Position numbers and translations under genes: made by a program
In this document: positions 16,593-25,270 of the stretch, piece after piece
Layout: every line of letters starts with the position of its first letter
How positions within the stretch are numbered: the first letter of the stretch is position 1
Origin: Chthoniobacterales bacterium
GTDB taxonomy: Bacteria > Verrucomicrobiota > Verrucomicrobiia > Chthoniobacterales > JAATET01
Direction: 5' to 3'
Assembly: GCA_036569045.1 (NCBI GenBank)
Contig: DATCRI010000064.1
Coordinates: forward strand, 1 to 59,639
Length of the DNA stretch: 59,639 bases
The notes under the pieces: generated by a model
Told to the model about the DNA's origin: nothing
The model's database searches: none
What the model saw: the letters and a program-made list of their open reading frames with translations, nothing else

Positions 16593-16967
16593 ATGTTCCC
16601 CTCCATGGCCACCGCAAAAAAGAAACCCGCCCCGAAGAAATCCACCCCCGCGAAGGCAAAGGCCGCCGTGAAGCCTGCGCCGAAGAAGGCGACGCCGAAA
16701 AAGACCGCGGCCGCCAAGGTGAATACGAAGACGACGAGCATTCCTTCCGGCCGTGAAGCCAAGCTCGCCGAACAGGCGCTCAAACTCGTTGACGAAGCCG
16801 CGTCGGTTCTCCGCACGGGCATCCGCTCCGGCGCCGAGACCACGGCAAAGAGCCGCATCGCCGCGAAGAAGAAAGCCAACGCGCTGCTCGGCAAGGCTTC
16901 CAACAATCTTTCCAAGGCGATCGGCGACAGCGCCTCGGCCCTGCAGAATCTGCTCGGAAAAATCTAA
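16593..16967 (+). CDS. Histone H1-like Lys/Ala/Pro-rich protein
   Basis: Predicted 124 residues. Residues 5-45 are an Ala-Lys-Pro tail of the AAKKKPAPKK type, as in bacterial H1-like (Hc1/AlgP-like) nucleoid proteins. Residues 50-124 form a predicted amphipathic helical region (LAEQALKLVDEAASVL..TTAKSRIAAKKKANALLGKASNNL). This order, basic tail first and helical part second, suggests DNA binding with self-association. The AGAGGA at 16580-16585 is 8 bases from ATG 16593 and favours it over ATG 16605. The SD lies inside a hairpin. DNA binding is inferred from composition only. Confidence 0.7.
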   Translation: MFPSMATAKKKPAPKKSTPAKAKAAVKPAPKKATPKKTAAAKVNTKTTSIPSGREAKLAEQALKLVDEAASVLRTGIRSGAETTAKSRIAAKKKANALLGKASNNLSKAIGDSASALQNLLGKI

Positions 16968-17002
16968 CCGATCGCCGGGTTCCGGCGGTCATCCGTTTTT
17001 CG

Positions 17003-17037
17003 GGGAGCGCATGCGCAAAGCGTGCGCTCCCTTGTTT
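17003..17037 (+). terminator. Intrinsic terminator of the H1-like gene
   Basis: GGGAGCGCA (17003-17011) pairs with TGCGCTCCC (17023-17031), followed by TTGTTTTT on the plus strand. It lies between the converging H1-like and thrC genes. No U-tract is seen on the minus strand, so it serves the plus-strand gene. Confidence 0.8.
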
Positions 17038-17038
17038 T

Positions 17039-18124
17039 TCAGGCGGAGAGGGCGCGACGCACGGAGTCGATGTCCGGCTCGGCCTCGATCGGCGCGTAGC
17101 CGTGACCACGCATGGCGGTGTCCGAATCCTTGAGGCCGTGGCCGGTGACCGTGCATACGACGGTGCCGCCCTCGGGAACGGCCGGCAGCGGGCATTTGTC
17201 GCCGGGACTCGTGAGGCATTTCATCAGGCCGGCGACCGAGGCTGCGCTGGCGGGCTCCACGAAGACGCCCTCGTTCTTGGCGAGCCAGGCCTGGGCCGCG
17301 AGAATTTCCTCGTCGGTGACGATGTCGATGCCGCCGCCCGAGTCCCTGATGGCGGCGGTGGCGCCTTCCCAGCTGGCGGGATTGCCGATGCGGATGGCGC
17401 TCGCGGCGGTCTCCGGATTCTCCACAACGCGGTTGTAAAAGATCGGGGCCGAGCCGGCGGCCTGGAAGCCGAGCATGCGCGGCAGGCGGGTGGATTTTCC
17501 AGAAGTGTGAAATTCGCCGTAGCCGCGCCAGTAGGCGGTGATGTTGCCGGCGTTGCCCACCGGCAGGATGTGAAGGTCGGGCGCGTCGCCGAGTTCGTCG
17601 ATGATCTCGAACGATGCGGTCTTCTGGCCTTCGATGCGGGCGGGATTGATCGAGTTCACGACGGCGACCGAGCCGTCGGCGCCGAGTTCGCGGACGAGGC
17701 GCAGGGCGTCGTCGAAATTGCCGCGGATGGCGACGACGGTCGCCCCGTAGACAAAGGCCTGGACGAGCTTGCCCATGGCGATCTTGCCGGCCGGCAGGAT
17801 GACTGCGCACTTCATTCCCGCGCGGGCGGCGTAGGCGGCGGCGGCGGCGGAGGTATTGCCGGTGGAGGCGCAGACGACCGTGGTGGCGCCGGCCTCGGCG
17901 GCTTTCGACATGGCCATGGTCATGCCGCGATCCTTGAACGAGCCCGTGGGATTGAGCCCCTCGTATTTGAGAAAGACGCGACGCGACGAGAGTTCGCTGA
18001 GGCGAGGGGAATAGATGAGCGGCGTGGAGCCTTCGTTGAGCGAGATGACCGGCGTGGCCTCGGAAACGGGGAGGTAGGCATGCCAGCGGGCGATGACGCC
18101 GCGATCGTTGGGCAGAAACTTCAT
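17039..18124 (-). CDS. thrC: Threonine synthase
   Basis: Predicted 361 residues. It converts O-phosphohomoserine to threonine with PLP. Landmarks: LNEGSTPLIYSPRLS, the PLP lysine Lys64 in NPTGSFKDRGM, CASTGNTSAAAAAYAARAGM, and the phosphate-binding glycine loop LPVGNAGNITAYW. Length and motifs fit class II threonine synthases of the shorter bacterial type. The gene starts 4 bases after the hom stop, so both are one operon. No thrB is seen in the window. Confidence 0.95.
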   Translation of the reverse strand: MKFLPNDRGVIARWHAYLPVSEATPVISLNEGSTPLIYSPRLSELSSRRVFLKYEGLNPTGSFKDRGMTMAMSKAAEAGATTVVCASTGNTSAAAAAYAARAGMKCAVILPAGKIAMGKLVQAFVYGATVVAIRGNFDDALRLVRELGADGSVAVVNSINPARIEGQKTASFEIIDELGDAPDLHILPVGNAGNITAYWRGYGEFHTSGKSTRLPRMLGFQAAGSAPIFYNRVVENPETAASAIRIGNPASWEGATAAIRDSGGGIDIVTDEEILAAQAWLAKNEGVFVEPASAASVAGLMKCLTSPGDKCPLPAVPEGGTVVCTVTGHGLKDSDTAMRGHGYAPIEAEPDIDSVRRALSA

Positions 18125-18128
18125 GAAA

Positions 18129-19424
18129 TCAGGAAAAATTTTCCACCGGCAGGAGCATGGGCTCGGTCTTCACGCAGGCGAGGGCGCCGATGCGAGCGGC
18201 GGCGCTGCGCATGCGGCCAAAGGTGGCGTCGTGGATCATCAGGACGAGGGGCAGCGGGCCGGGCTCGTGGGATTCCGGCTGGATGACGGAAGAGATGCCG
18301 ATGCCGGCATCGCCGAGGATTCCGGCGATCTGCGCGAGCACGCCCGGCGTGTCGTCGACGAGCAGGCGGAGGTAGAATTGGGACACGGCGTCCTCGACGG
18401 GCTTGAGGTTGCCGTAGAGGTCGTGCGAGGTGAAGCCGTAGCAGCGGCGCGGGGCCTGAATGGCGACGACGGTTTCCGCCAGATCGGCGATGACGGAGCT
18501 CGCGGTGGGATCCTGCCCGGCGCCGCGGCCGTAAAACAGGGCCTCGCCGACGACATCACCGCGCAGCCAGATCGCGTTGAAGACGCCCTGCACGGACGCA
18601 AGCACGTGGCTCTTGGGAATGAGGGTGGGGCAGACGCGCACCTCGATGGCGTTCGTGGCGTCCGTCTTGATCGTGGCGAGCAGTTTGATCGTGTAGCCGA
18701 GCAAGGCGGCGAATTCGATATCCTCGCTGGTGAGGCGGTCGATGCCGGCCACGTAGACCTGCTCGGAGCGCACCCAGAAGCCGTAGGCGAGCGATGCGAG
18801 GATGATGGCCTTGTGCGCGGCGTCCCAGCCATTGACGTCGAGCGTGGGATCGGCCTCCGCGTAGCCGAGCGACTGGGCTTCGGCCAGGGCCTCGGCGAAG
18901 TCGAGGCCAGCCGCGGTCATGCGCGTGAGGATGTAGTTGCTTGTGCCGTTGAGAATGCCGTGGATGCTCTCGAAACGGTTCGCGATGAAGGCTTCACGCA
19001 CCGTCTTGATGATGGGGATGCCTCCGGCGACAGCGGCTTCGTAGAAAATGGGAGTGCGTTTTTCGCGGGCGAGCTGGAAGAGCTCGGCGCCGTGTTCGGC
19101 GAGGAGGGCCTTGTTGCCGGTGATGACGATCTTGCCGGCCTCGAGGGCGCCGCGGACGAAGGCGAGGGCCTCGTCGATGCCGCCGATCAGCTCGACGACG
19201 ACGAGAATCTTCGGGTCGGCGAGAAGTTCATGGAGATCCGTGGTGAACAGTTCGGCGGGCGCGTCGACGCCGCGGGCCTTGCCGAGGTCGCGCACGGCAA
19301 TGCGCCGCACTTCGAATTCCGCGCCGAGCCGCTGCGTGAGCAGGGCGCGGTTTGCCTCGAGGTTCTTGTAAACCCCGCCGCCGACGGTGCCGAAGCCCGC
19401 GAGTCCGATGCCGATCTTTTCCAT
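18129..19424 (-). CDS. hom: Homoserine dehydrogenase
   Basis: Predicted 431 residues. The N-terminal Rossmann fold begins KIGIGLAGFGTVGGGVYKNL. The catalytic region contains GNKALLAEHGAELF, YEAAVAGGIPIIKTV, LNGTSNYILTRM, YAEADPTLDVNGWDAAHK and the conserved HVLASVQGVFNAI. A C-terminal ACT domain (about 350-425, with LYLRLLVDDTPGVLAQIAGILGDAGIGISSV on the coding strand) suggests threonine feedback. It reduces aspartate semialdehyde to homoserine and is coupled to thrC. Confidence 0.96.
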   Translation of the reverse strand: MEKIGIGLAGFGTVGGGVYKNLEANRALLTQRLGAEFEVRRIAVRDLGKARGVDAPAELFTTDLHELLADPKILVVVELIGGIDEALAFVRGALEAGKIVITGNKALLAEHGAELFQLAREKRTPIFYEAAVAGGIPIIKTVREAFIANRFESIHGILNGTSNYILTRMTAAGLDFAEALAEAQSLGYAEADPTLDVNGWDAAHKAIILASLAYGFWVRSEQVYVAGIDRLTSEDIEFAALLGYTIKLLATIKTDATNAIEVRVCPTLIPKSHVLASVQGVFNAIWLRGDVVGEALFYGRGAGQDPTASSVIADLAETVVAIQAPRRCYGFTSHDLYGNLKPVEDAVSQFYLRLLVDDTPGVLAQIAGILGDAGIGISSVIQPESHEPGPLPLVLMIHDATFGRMRSAAARIGALACVKTEPMLLPVENFS

Positions 19425-19548
19425 GTGAACCGAGGAGATTCACCGACCGTCGGGCGAGGGTAAAGCGGAAGTTGCTCCGGGTGGACCGATAGTTGGATTC
19501 CGAGGGCCTCCGCCCGAGCGGCGGAGAGCCCCGCATTTCGCGCCCCCC

Positions 19549-20352
19549 TCAGCGATTCCACTTCATTCCGATGGCGTGACGCCAGCAGCCGAGCAATTCG
19601 GCGCCGGGTTCCGTGCTCCAGTCGATGAGGGCGTGAGCCGCACCAGGGTTCCCGGCGGCGTCGAGCTGGAGCGCGAGGTGGGTGGCGATGCGAACGGCCG
19701 GTCCGTAGTTCTCGAAGCGCTGCCCCTGCTCGAGCACGGCAAACTCGGCGTCGGTGAGCCATGCGGCCAGTTGTCCGCCGGCGCGAGGATTGGCGCCCTC
19801 GGTGTCCATGAGATCCCGACAGGCCTGGAGGGCGGCCTCGGCGGCCGGAGTCGCCTGGCGCATCTCGAACGAGTCCCAATCCGGGCTGCACAGCGCGATG
19901 AAACCGCCGGGGCGCAGCACGCGACGCATTTCGCGGAGCGCCGCCTTCGGGTCCATCACGTGCTCGAAGAGGGCGTGCGCGAACACGAGATCGAACGACG
20001 CGTCGCCAAACGGCAGGGCATCGGCCTCGGCGGTGGTGAAGCGCACGTTGGTCAGTTCGCGACCCTCGGCGAGGCGCGAGGCACGGGCCACCTGGGCGGC
20101 ATCGCGATCGATGGCGGTCACGCGCCCGGGCAGCACGTGCTCGGCGAGGCTTTGCGTGATCGTGCCGGCGCCGCAACCGGCGTCGAGCACCTCGAGGCCA
20201 CGGTCGAGCAGTGGCAGCACGAAGGTTGCGGGCGATTCGCCGGTGGGAACCGCGAGGAACGCGGCGGTGGGACTGGGGCGTTGGCCCGGTGTATAGGTAT
20301 AGGGCTCGCGGGGTCGCCGGGGCGGTCGCGTGGGAGCTTCGAGTGTTTGCAT
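19549..20352 (-). CDS. Class I SAM-dependent methyltransferase
   Basis: Predicted 267 residues. Motif I LEVLDAGCGAGTITQSLAEH, motif II acidic VTAIDRD, and a motif IV-like DASFDLVFAHALFEHVMDPKAALREMRRVLRPGGFIALCSPDWDSFE place it in the UbiE/type-11 methyltransferase group. The substrate is not predictable. ATG 20352 (MQTLEAPTRPP) is chosen; the sequence upstream to 20415 reads as a terminator region. A small ORF and an intrinsic terminator lie directly upstream on the same strand. Confidence 0.85.
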   Translation of the reverse strand: MQTLEAPTRPPRRPREPYTYTPGQRPSPTAAFLAVPTGESPATFVLPLLDRGLEVLDAGCGAGTITQSLAEHVLPGRVTAIDRDAAQVARASRLAEGRELTNVRFTTAEADALPFGDASFDLVFAHALFEHVMDPKAALREMRRVLRPGGFIALCSPDWDSFEMRQATPAAEAALQACRDLMDTEGANPRAGGQLAAWLTDAEFAVLEQGQRFENYGPAVRIATHLALQLDAAGNPGAAHALIDWSTEPGAELLGCWRHAIGMKWNR

Positions 20353-20401
20353 GGTCGGTGGGTTTGGTTTGGGTGACCCCCGGCCTTCGACGCCCGCGGA
20401 A

Positions 20402-20434
20402 AATAAAAATCCCACGGCCGTCGAGTGCCGTGGG
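20402..20434 (-). terminator. Intrinsic terminator upstream of the methyltransferase
   Basis: On the minus strand CCCACGGC and GCCGTGGG (20434-20427 and 20418-20411) form a perfect 8-bp stem with an 8-base loop, followed by ATTTTTATTTT. It ends about 50 bases before the methyltransferase ATG and follows a small ORF, so it either ends that ORF's transcript or acts as an attenuator. Confidence 0.75.
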
Positions 20435-20466
20435 TTTGCTGGTTTTTCGTTAGGGGTGGTGAGGCA

Positions 20467-20547
20467 TCAATCCAAACGAAGCAGACCCGCGGCGTCGGTA
20501 ACGACGACGGCGGAGACTGCTACGAGAATGGCGATGTGCTTCAACAC
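20467..20547 (-). CDS. Possible 26-residue hydrophobic small protein or leader peptide
   Basis: A GTG-started ORF on the minus strand encodes 26 residues: MLKHIAILVAVSAVVV, then TDAAGLLRLD. The Lys-His start plus a run of Ile/Leu/Val/Ala is typical of a single-helix membrane peptide. A TTGACA lies at 20584-20579 upstream, and a strong intrinsic terminator follows the stop by about 33 bases. No good SD is present before the GTG. It may be a stand-alone small gene, a small RNA, or a leader peptide for the methyltransferase. It is too short for confident calling. Confidence 0.35.
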   Translation of the reverse strand: MLKHIAILVAVSAVVVTDAAGLLRLD

Positions 20548-20618
20548 TGGGTGGAGACGTAGACCGGGAAGCGGGATTTGTCAACGGGCAATCCTGCCGC
20601 TTGGCGGCGGGCAGGTGG

Positions 20619-21401
20619 ATGCGTAGGCTCTTCGCCATGCTCTCCCGGATGATCTTCGTTCTCGCCCTGACGCTCGGCGCCGCGCTCGCGCAGACGGTGT
20701 CGCTTTCCGATTCCCAGGCGCTCGCGATCGGGCGGCGCATCTGGAAAAACGAGTGCGCGGGCACGGTGAGCGGGCTGACGTCGTGGAATCGCGGCGAGGA
20801 TTTTGCGTCGCTGGGCATCGGCCATTTCATCTGGTATCCCGCCGGCGGGCGCGGCCCGTTCGAGGAAAGTTTTCCGGCGCTGGTGGGCTTCCTTGCGAGC
20901 GGCGGCGTAAAGGTTCCGGCCTGGCTGCGCGGACCCTGCCCCTGGAAGACGCGCGCCGCGTTCATGGCGGAGTTCGACGGGCCGCGGCTCGAGCAACTCC
21001 GCGCCCTGCTCGCGGATACCGTCGCGTTGCAGGCGCGATTCTGCGCGCAGCGACTGGAGCGGGCTCTGCCGAAGATGCTCGCGGCGGCGCCGAAGAGCGA
21101 GCGGGAGCGCATTCGCGCAAACTTCTACCGCGTCGCGGCCGAGCCGATGGGCATGTATGCGCTCATCGACTACGTGAACTTCAAGGGCGAGGGCGTGAGC
21201 CCGACCGAGCGTTACGCGGGCCAGGGCTGGGGCCTGATGCAGGTGCTGGCGGCGATGAAGTCCGGCCCGGCGCTCCCGGAATTTGCGCGGGCGGCGAATG
21301 TCGTGCTGACTCGCCGGGTGGAGAATTCTCCCAAGGCGCGCCACGAGTCCCAGTGGCTCCCGGGCTGGCGTAATCGCGTCGCCGGCTACGCGGGCGGCTA
21401 G
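20619..21401 (+). CDS. Exported protein, possible lysozyme-like fold
   Basis: Predicted 260 residues. A signal peptide (MRRLFAMLSRMIFVLALTLGAALA) sets the start. The mature part opens SLSDSQALAIGRRIWKNECAGTVSGLTSWNRGEDFASLGIGHFIWYPAG. A Glu in a helix, then a loop, then GIGH resembles the E-(n)-T-x-G-x-G-H pattern of phage-type muramidases, which suggests cell-wall cleavage. A second conserved stretch is YALIDYVNFKGEGVSPTERYAGQGWGLMQVL. No named family is recognised with certainty. The gene ends 4 bases into the converging neighbour. Confidence 0.6.
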   Translation: MRRLFAMLSRMIFVLALTLGAALAQTVSLSDSQALAIGRRIWKNECAGTVSGLTSWNRGEDFASLGIGHFIWYPAGGRGPFEESFPALVGFLASGGVKVPAWLRGPCPWKTRAAFMAEFDGPRLEQLRALLADTVALQARFCAQRLERALPKMLAAAPKSERERIRANFYRVAAEPMGMYALIDYVNFKGEGVSPTERYAGQGWGLMQVLAAMKSGPALPEFARAANVVLTRRVENSPKARHESQWLPGWRNRVAGYAGG

Positions 21402-21910
21402 CGCTTGCCGGTGACCTTCAACTTGCCGGCGAAGGCCGGATCGCTGGACGTCACGCTGGCCGTGAACTTCGCCCGGCTGCCGTGGAAGGAAACCTTGCCG
21501 TTGAGGTTGATCAACGTGCGACCGTTATCATTGATGCGGTATTTGAGTTTCACCCGCATCGTCCGGCCGGAGGCGATGATCTTCCCTCCGCCGTGACCGC
21601 GCCACGTGCCGAGCGTCACGCGACCGTGGGCGTTGCCCTTGCTGTTGAACTTGAGCGTGTGCGTGACCGCCCAGGGTTCCGCCGATCCCGCCTGCGCGAG
21701 AATCCCGTTGAAGAGGAAGGTGCCGCTGGGCGAGCCGGGATTTCCGGTGAACGTGAGCGTGGCCGGCGCGGTGAATGTCTGCCCGCCGCCGGTGGAGGTC
21801 GCCTTGCCGGTGTAGGAACCGGCGAGATTGACGAGGCTCGGTGCGGCCGAAACGTCCGCGCCGAGGCAGAGCATCGCGGCGAGAAGCGAAACAAGGCGGG
21901 GACTTTTCAT
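21398..21910 (-). CDS. Exported hypothetical protein
   Basis: Predicted 170 residues. A signal peptide (MKSPRLVSLLAAMLCLGADVSA) precedes a beta-rich, Gly/Thr-rich domain with repeating patterns such as GSYTGKATSTGGG, ATLTFTGNPGSPSGTF, HTLKFNSKGNAHG and LKYRINDNGRTLINLNGKV. The alternation suggests an eight-strand sandwich or barrel. There are no catalytic motifs, cysteine pairs or sorting signal. No family is recognised; a secreted or periplasmic structural protein is plausible. Confidence 0.65.
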   Translation of the reverse strand: MKSPRLVSLLAAMLCLGADVSAAPSLVNLAGSYTGKATSTGGGQTFTAPATLTFTGNPGSPSGTFLFNGILAQAGSAEPWAVTHTLKFNSKGNAHGRVTLGTWRGHGGGKIIASGRTMRVKLKYRINDNGRTLINLNGKVSFHGSRAKFTASVTSSDPAFAGKLKVTGKR

Positions 21911-22021
21911 GAAGGCGATGCCGGAAGTTATTTCCCCGGGCGGGCGGTGTCAAAATTTTGGCACGCCTAGTGCGCGGAAAGTGACTTGTCAGCACCGGCG
22001 TCGCGCGGGAGAACGGACCCG

Positions 22022-23749
22022 ATGACGAAAGAGGAAATCGCGGAGGTGCTCGAAAACTTTGGCCGGCTGCTCGAGCTCAAGGGGGAAAATCCGTTCAAGG
22101 TGCGCGCCTACGCAAATGGCGTGCGGGCACTCGAGACGCTCGGCGAGCCGCTGGAAACCCTGATTGCCGAGGATCGGCTCGACTCCGTGGATGGCATCGG
22201 CAAGGCGATCGCGGAGAAGATCACGACGCTCGTCCGGACCGGTCGCCTCCCGCAATACGAGGAACTGCGCGACTCGTTCCCGCCGGACATCCTGCTCCTT
22301 TTCGAGCTGCAAGGCCTCGGTGCGAAGAAGATCAAGGCGATCTACGACGCGCTGAAAATTTCGTCGTTGAGCGGGCTGGAGCGCGCCTGCCGGGATGGCC
22401 GGATCGCTGCCCTGCCGGGCTTTGGCGAGAAGACCGAGACGAACATTCTCGCGGCGATCGAGCATCGCAAGAAGAACTCCGGCATCTTCCTGCTCGGCGA
22501 TGTTGCGGGCGTCGCCCAGCGGCTGCTCGACGATCTGCGGTCGCATCCCGAGGTGCTCTTCGCAGAAATTGCCGGCAGCTACCGGCGCTCGAAAGAGGTC
22601 GTTCACGATCTCGATCTCATCGTCGCCACCCGCGAGGCGCAGCTTGTGAGCGAGGATTTCGCCGCGCACGAGTTCGTCGATCGCGTGCTCGCCGCCGGGG
22701 CGACCAAGACGAGCGTCGTGCTCAAGAGCGGGCTGCAATGCGATCTTCGGGTGGTCACCGCCGCCGAGTTTCCCTTCGCGATCCAGTATTTTACCGGCAG
22801 CAAGGAGCACAATGTCCGCCTGCGCAGCCGCGCGCTCGAGCGGGGATGGTCGCTCAACGAATACCGCTTCAGCGTCGCCGAGGGGCGTAAGCTCGTCGAG
22901 CCACTGCCCGAGGTGCGCGAGGAGGGCGACATCTACCGCGCCCTTGGCCTGCGGGCGATTCCGCCGGAGCTTCGCGAGGATCGCGGCGAGATCGATGCGG
23001 CCCAGCGTGGAGACCTGCCGCGCCTGATCGAACTGCACAACCTGCGGGGCACCTTTCACAATCACACGACGGCCAGCGATGGCCGCGCGACGCTCGAGCA
23101 AATGGCGGAGGCGGCGCGGGAGCTCGGGCTCGAATATCTCGGCATCGCCGATCACAGCAAAAGCTCGGTGCAGGCGAACGGATTGGACGCGAAGCGCCTC
23201 GCCGCGCAGCGCGCGGAGATCGACCGACTGAACGCGGAGTTCGACGGATTCCGCCTCTTCGCCGGCACGGAGTGCGACATTCTCAAGGACGGTTCGCTGG
23301 ATTTTCCCGACGATGTGCTGGCCACGCTCGATTACGTCGTCGCCTCGGTGCACGCCTCGTTCACGCTGAGCGAGGCCGAGATGACGAAACGCATCATTCG
23401 CGCGATTTCCAATCCGCACGTCACGATGCTCGGCCATCTCACCGGGCGTCTGCTCACGACGCGCGATGCCTACAAGGTCGACGTCCCGGCCGTGATCGAG
23501 GCCGCGGCCGAGACCGGCACGATCATCGAGCTGAATGCGAACCCGCGTCGGCTCGACATGGACTGGCGCTGGTGGCCGCTCGCACGGGAGAAAGGCGTGA
23601 AATGCGCGATCAATCCCGACGCGCATTCCACGCGCGGTCTGCAGGATCTCGTGTTCGGTGTGCGGCTCGCGCGCAAGGGCTGGCTCACGCGTGACGACGT
23701 CGTGAACTGCCTGCCGCTGTCGAAGATGACGGAACTCCTGAAGCGGTAG
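22022..23749 (+). CDS. polX: DNA polymerase X with PHP domain
   Basis: Predicted 575 residues, the canonical PolX length. The N-terminal HhH-containing 8-kDa-like domain has LDSVDGIGKAIAEKI and LFELQGLGAKKIKAIYDAL. The palm holds GSYRRSKEVVHDLDLIV (residues 185-201, metal ligands Asp196 and Asp198) and the third Asp241 in LQCDLRVV. The C-terminal PHP phosphoesterase begins FHNHTTASDG (His346, His348), followed by GIADHS, GTECDIL, ASVHAS and INPDAHS. It is a gap-filling polymerase with 3'-5' exonuclease activity in base excision repair. ATG 22022 is the natural start. Confidence 0.96.
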   Translation: MTKEEIAEVLENFGRLLELKGENPFKVRAYANGVRALETLGEPLETLIAEDRLDSVDGIGKAIAEKITTLVRTGRLPQYEELRDSFPPDILLLFELQGLGAKKIKAIYDALKISSLSGLERACRDGRIAALPGFGEKTETNILAAIEHRKKNSGIFLLGDVAGVAQRLLDDLRSHPEVLFAEIAGSYRRSKEVVHDLDLIVATREAQLVSEDFAAHEFVDRVLAAGATKTSVVLKSGLQCDLRVVTAAEFPFAIQYFTGSKEHNVRLRSRALERGWSLNEYRFSVAEGRKLVEPLPEVREEGDIYRALGLRAIPPELREDRGEIDAAQRGDLPRLIELHNLRGTFHNHTTASDGRATLEQMAEAARELGLEYLGIADHSKSSVQANGLDAKRLAAQRAEIDRLNAEFDGFRLFAGTECDILKDGSLDFPDDVLATLDYVVASVHASFTLSEAEMTKRIIRAISNPHVTMLGHLTGRLLTTRDAYKVDVPAVIEAAAETGTIIELNANPRRLDMDWRWWPLAREKGVKCAINPDAHSTRGLQDLVFGVRLARKGWLTRDDVVNCLPLSKMTELLKR

Positions 23750-23778
23750 CGCTCCCGCGCGGGGAAGTGAAAAGCTTT

Positions 23779-23804
23779 GCCCTCTCGAAGCCGAGGGTAT
23801 AAGT
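23779..23804 (+). promoter_or_regulatory. Possible promoter of the exported protein gene at 23817
   Basis: TTGCCC is followed after about 15-16 bases by TATAAG, about 15 bases before ATG 23817. The spacer is short and no SD is visible, so the leader would be very short. Confidence 0.3.
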
Positions 23805-23816
23805 GGCTGCTTTTTT

Positions 23817-24821
23817 ATGAGCCGAAATGTGGGGGCGGATTTTTTGAGCGGGCTGACTTCGGCGATTTTCGTGGCGGTCCTGGTCCTGGCGGGTGTGAAG
23901 GGGGCGTCGGCCTCGATCGTCCTGTATGAGACGTCGTTCAACAATCCGCCGTTCGTGGCGGCGAGCTATTGGTCGGGCGTGGACGGGTGGTATGCGAGCG
24001 ATCCCGGCAATGGCTCGGCGGCGGTGGCCTCGGATGGCGGCGCGGTCTATCTCGGCTACACTCCGCCGGCAGGAAGCGCTTCCTTCGTTGAACGCAGTTT
24101 CATGTTCGATCCGGTGGCGCGTGGATTGCCGATCGTGAAGATCAACACGCAGATGGCGATCGTCGATTCGACCAACTCCCGATTCGATGCCTTCGGCCTG
24201 GTGCTCTACAATGCGGCCGGCGAATTGCTGGGCGTGATCTTGTTTAATAACGCGGATTTTTCGCTGGCCTACAACGATGGCGGCAATGTCGACCATGTCC
24301 TTCCCGGCCATTTTTCCGCCGGCGTCTATTTTCGCATCACCTGGACGATCGACTTCTCGACCAACCTCGCGTCGGCGATCGCGACGAACCCCGACGGATC
24401 GACCTTTTCGCTGTTCTCGAATCGCACGTTCAACGCCACGGGGCGGTCGCTGAACCTGGGCGCGTTCGATTTTGGGTGGATCGTGAATTCCACCGGGACG
24501 GCGGGGGACAACTACCTGCTGGCCGACTCGTTTTCGGTCGAGGCCTTTCCGGCGCCGACTCTTTCCGGTGGCCGGTGGCAGCAGCATCGCACGCGGAAAT
24601 CCTCCTACACCCTCCGTGGCACGCAGGCGGCCGACGACAACGTGAGGGTCCAGGTGCGCGCCCCGGGAAAGCGACGCTGGGCGGCGGCGAGAGGGTCCTC
24701 GACCCAGTGGTCCTTCCGGGTCCGCAAGCTTGCCCCGGGCAAAAACTTCATAAAAGTGCGCCTGCTAAACGCTGTGGGAGCCGTGATCGACCAGAGGAAG
24801 GTCGTCATTTTGCGAAAATAG
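23817..24821 (+). CDS. Exported concanavalin-like hypothetical protein
   Basis: Predicted 334 residues. An N-terminal signal (about 1-33, LTSAIFVAVLVLAGVKGASA) precedes a domain (about 34-240) with the feel of a jelly-roll: IVLYETSFNNPPFVAASYWSGVDGWYAS, LYNAAGELLGVILFNNADFSLAY and ITWTIDFSTNLASAIATNPDG. The last 85 residues (about 250-334) form a small basic beta domain with YTLRGTQAADDNVRVQVRAPGKRRW and FIKVRLLNAVGAVIDQRKVVIL, like a bacterial Ig-type module. There is no PEP-CTERM tail. Related proteins are common in Verrucomicrobiota, but I assign no function. Confidence 0.6.
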   Translation: MSRNVGADFLSGLTSAIFVAVLVLAGVKGASASIVLYETSFNNPPFVAASYWSGVDGWYASDPGNGSAAVASDGGAVYLGYTPPAGSASFVERSFMFDPVARGLPIVKINTQMAIVDSTNSRFDAFGLVLYNAAGELLGVILFNNADFSLAYNDGGNVDHVLPGHFSAGVYFRITWTIDFSTNLASAIATNPDGSTFSLFSNRTFNATGRSLNLGAFDFGWIVNSTGTAGDNYLLADSFSVEAFPAPTLSGGRWQQHRTRKSSYTLRGTQAADDNVRVQVRAPGKRRWAAARGSSTQWSFRVRKLAPGKNFIKVRLLNAVGAVIDQRKVVILRK

Positions 24822-24877
24822 ACCGGGACGAATTCGCGCCGCTCGACCACGCGCCAGCGATCAGGTAAGCAGACGGG

Positions 24878-25267
24878 ATGTCGTTAGAACTCCTTTCCAT
24901 CATTCCCGGCGGTCCGCCCGCCATTGGCCCCTACTCGCCCGCCGTGATCACGGAGGGGCGCACGCTCTTCATCTCAGGGCAGATCCCCTTCGATCCCTCC
25001 GCCGGAGGAATCGTTCGCGGCACGGTCGCCGAGCAGACCGAGATCACGCTCACGAATCTCGAGCGCGTCGTGAAGACCGCCGGCGCGACGCTTGCGCAGG
25101 TCGTGCAATGCCGCGTTTTCCTCGCGGACCTCACGAAGGAAAATTTTGCCGAGATGAACGGCATCTACGCGAAGTTCTTCGGCGAGCACAAGCCGGCCCG
25201 CACCACGGTGGGGGCTCAGTTGCTCGGCTTTGACGTCGAGATCGAGGCCGTCGTCGCGCTCGGCTAG
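24878..25267 (+). CDS. RidA family (enamine/imine deaminase)
   Basis: Predicted 129 residues. RidA landmarks: PPAIGPYSPAVITEGRTLFISGQIP, LTNLERVVKTAGATLAQVVQCRVFLADL with the substrate-binding Arg, and the terminal KPARTTVGAQLLGFDVEIEAVVAL. Length and order match the trimeric RidA/YjgF enzymes that clear reactive 2-aminoacrylate. The next gene starts 3 bases after its stop, so both are co-transcribed. Confidence 0.94.
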   Translation: MSLELLSIIPGGPPAIGPYSPAVITEGRTLFISGQIPFDPSAGGIVRGTVAEQTEITLTNLERVVKTAGATLAQVVQCRVFLADLTKENFAEMNGIYAKFFGEHKPARTTVGAQLLGFDVEIEAVVALG

Positions 25268-25270
25268 TTC

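Noticed and set aside
19500-19530. Hairpin CTCCGCC/GGCGGAG after the methyltransferase
   Set aside because: It has no U-tract on the minus strand, so it was not listed as a terminator.
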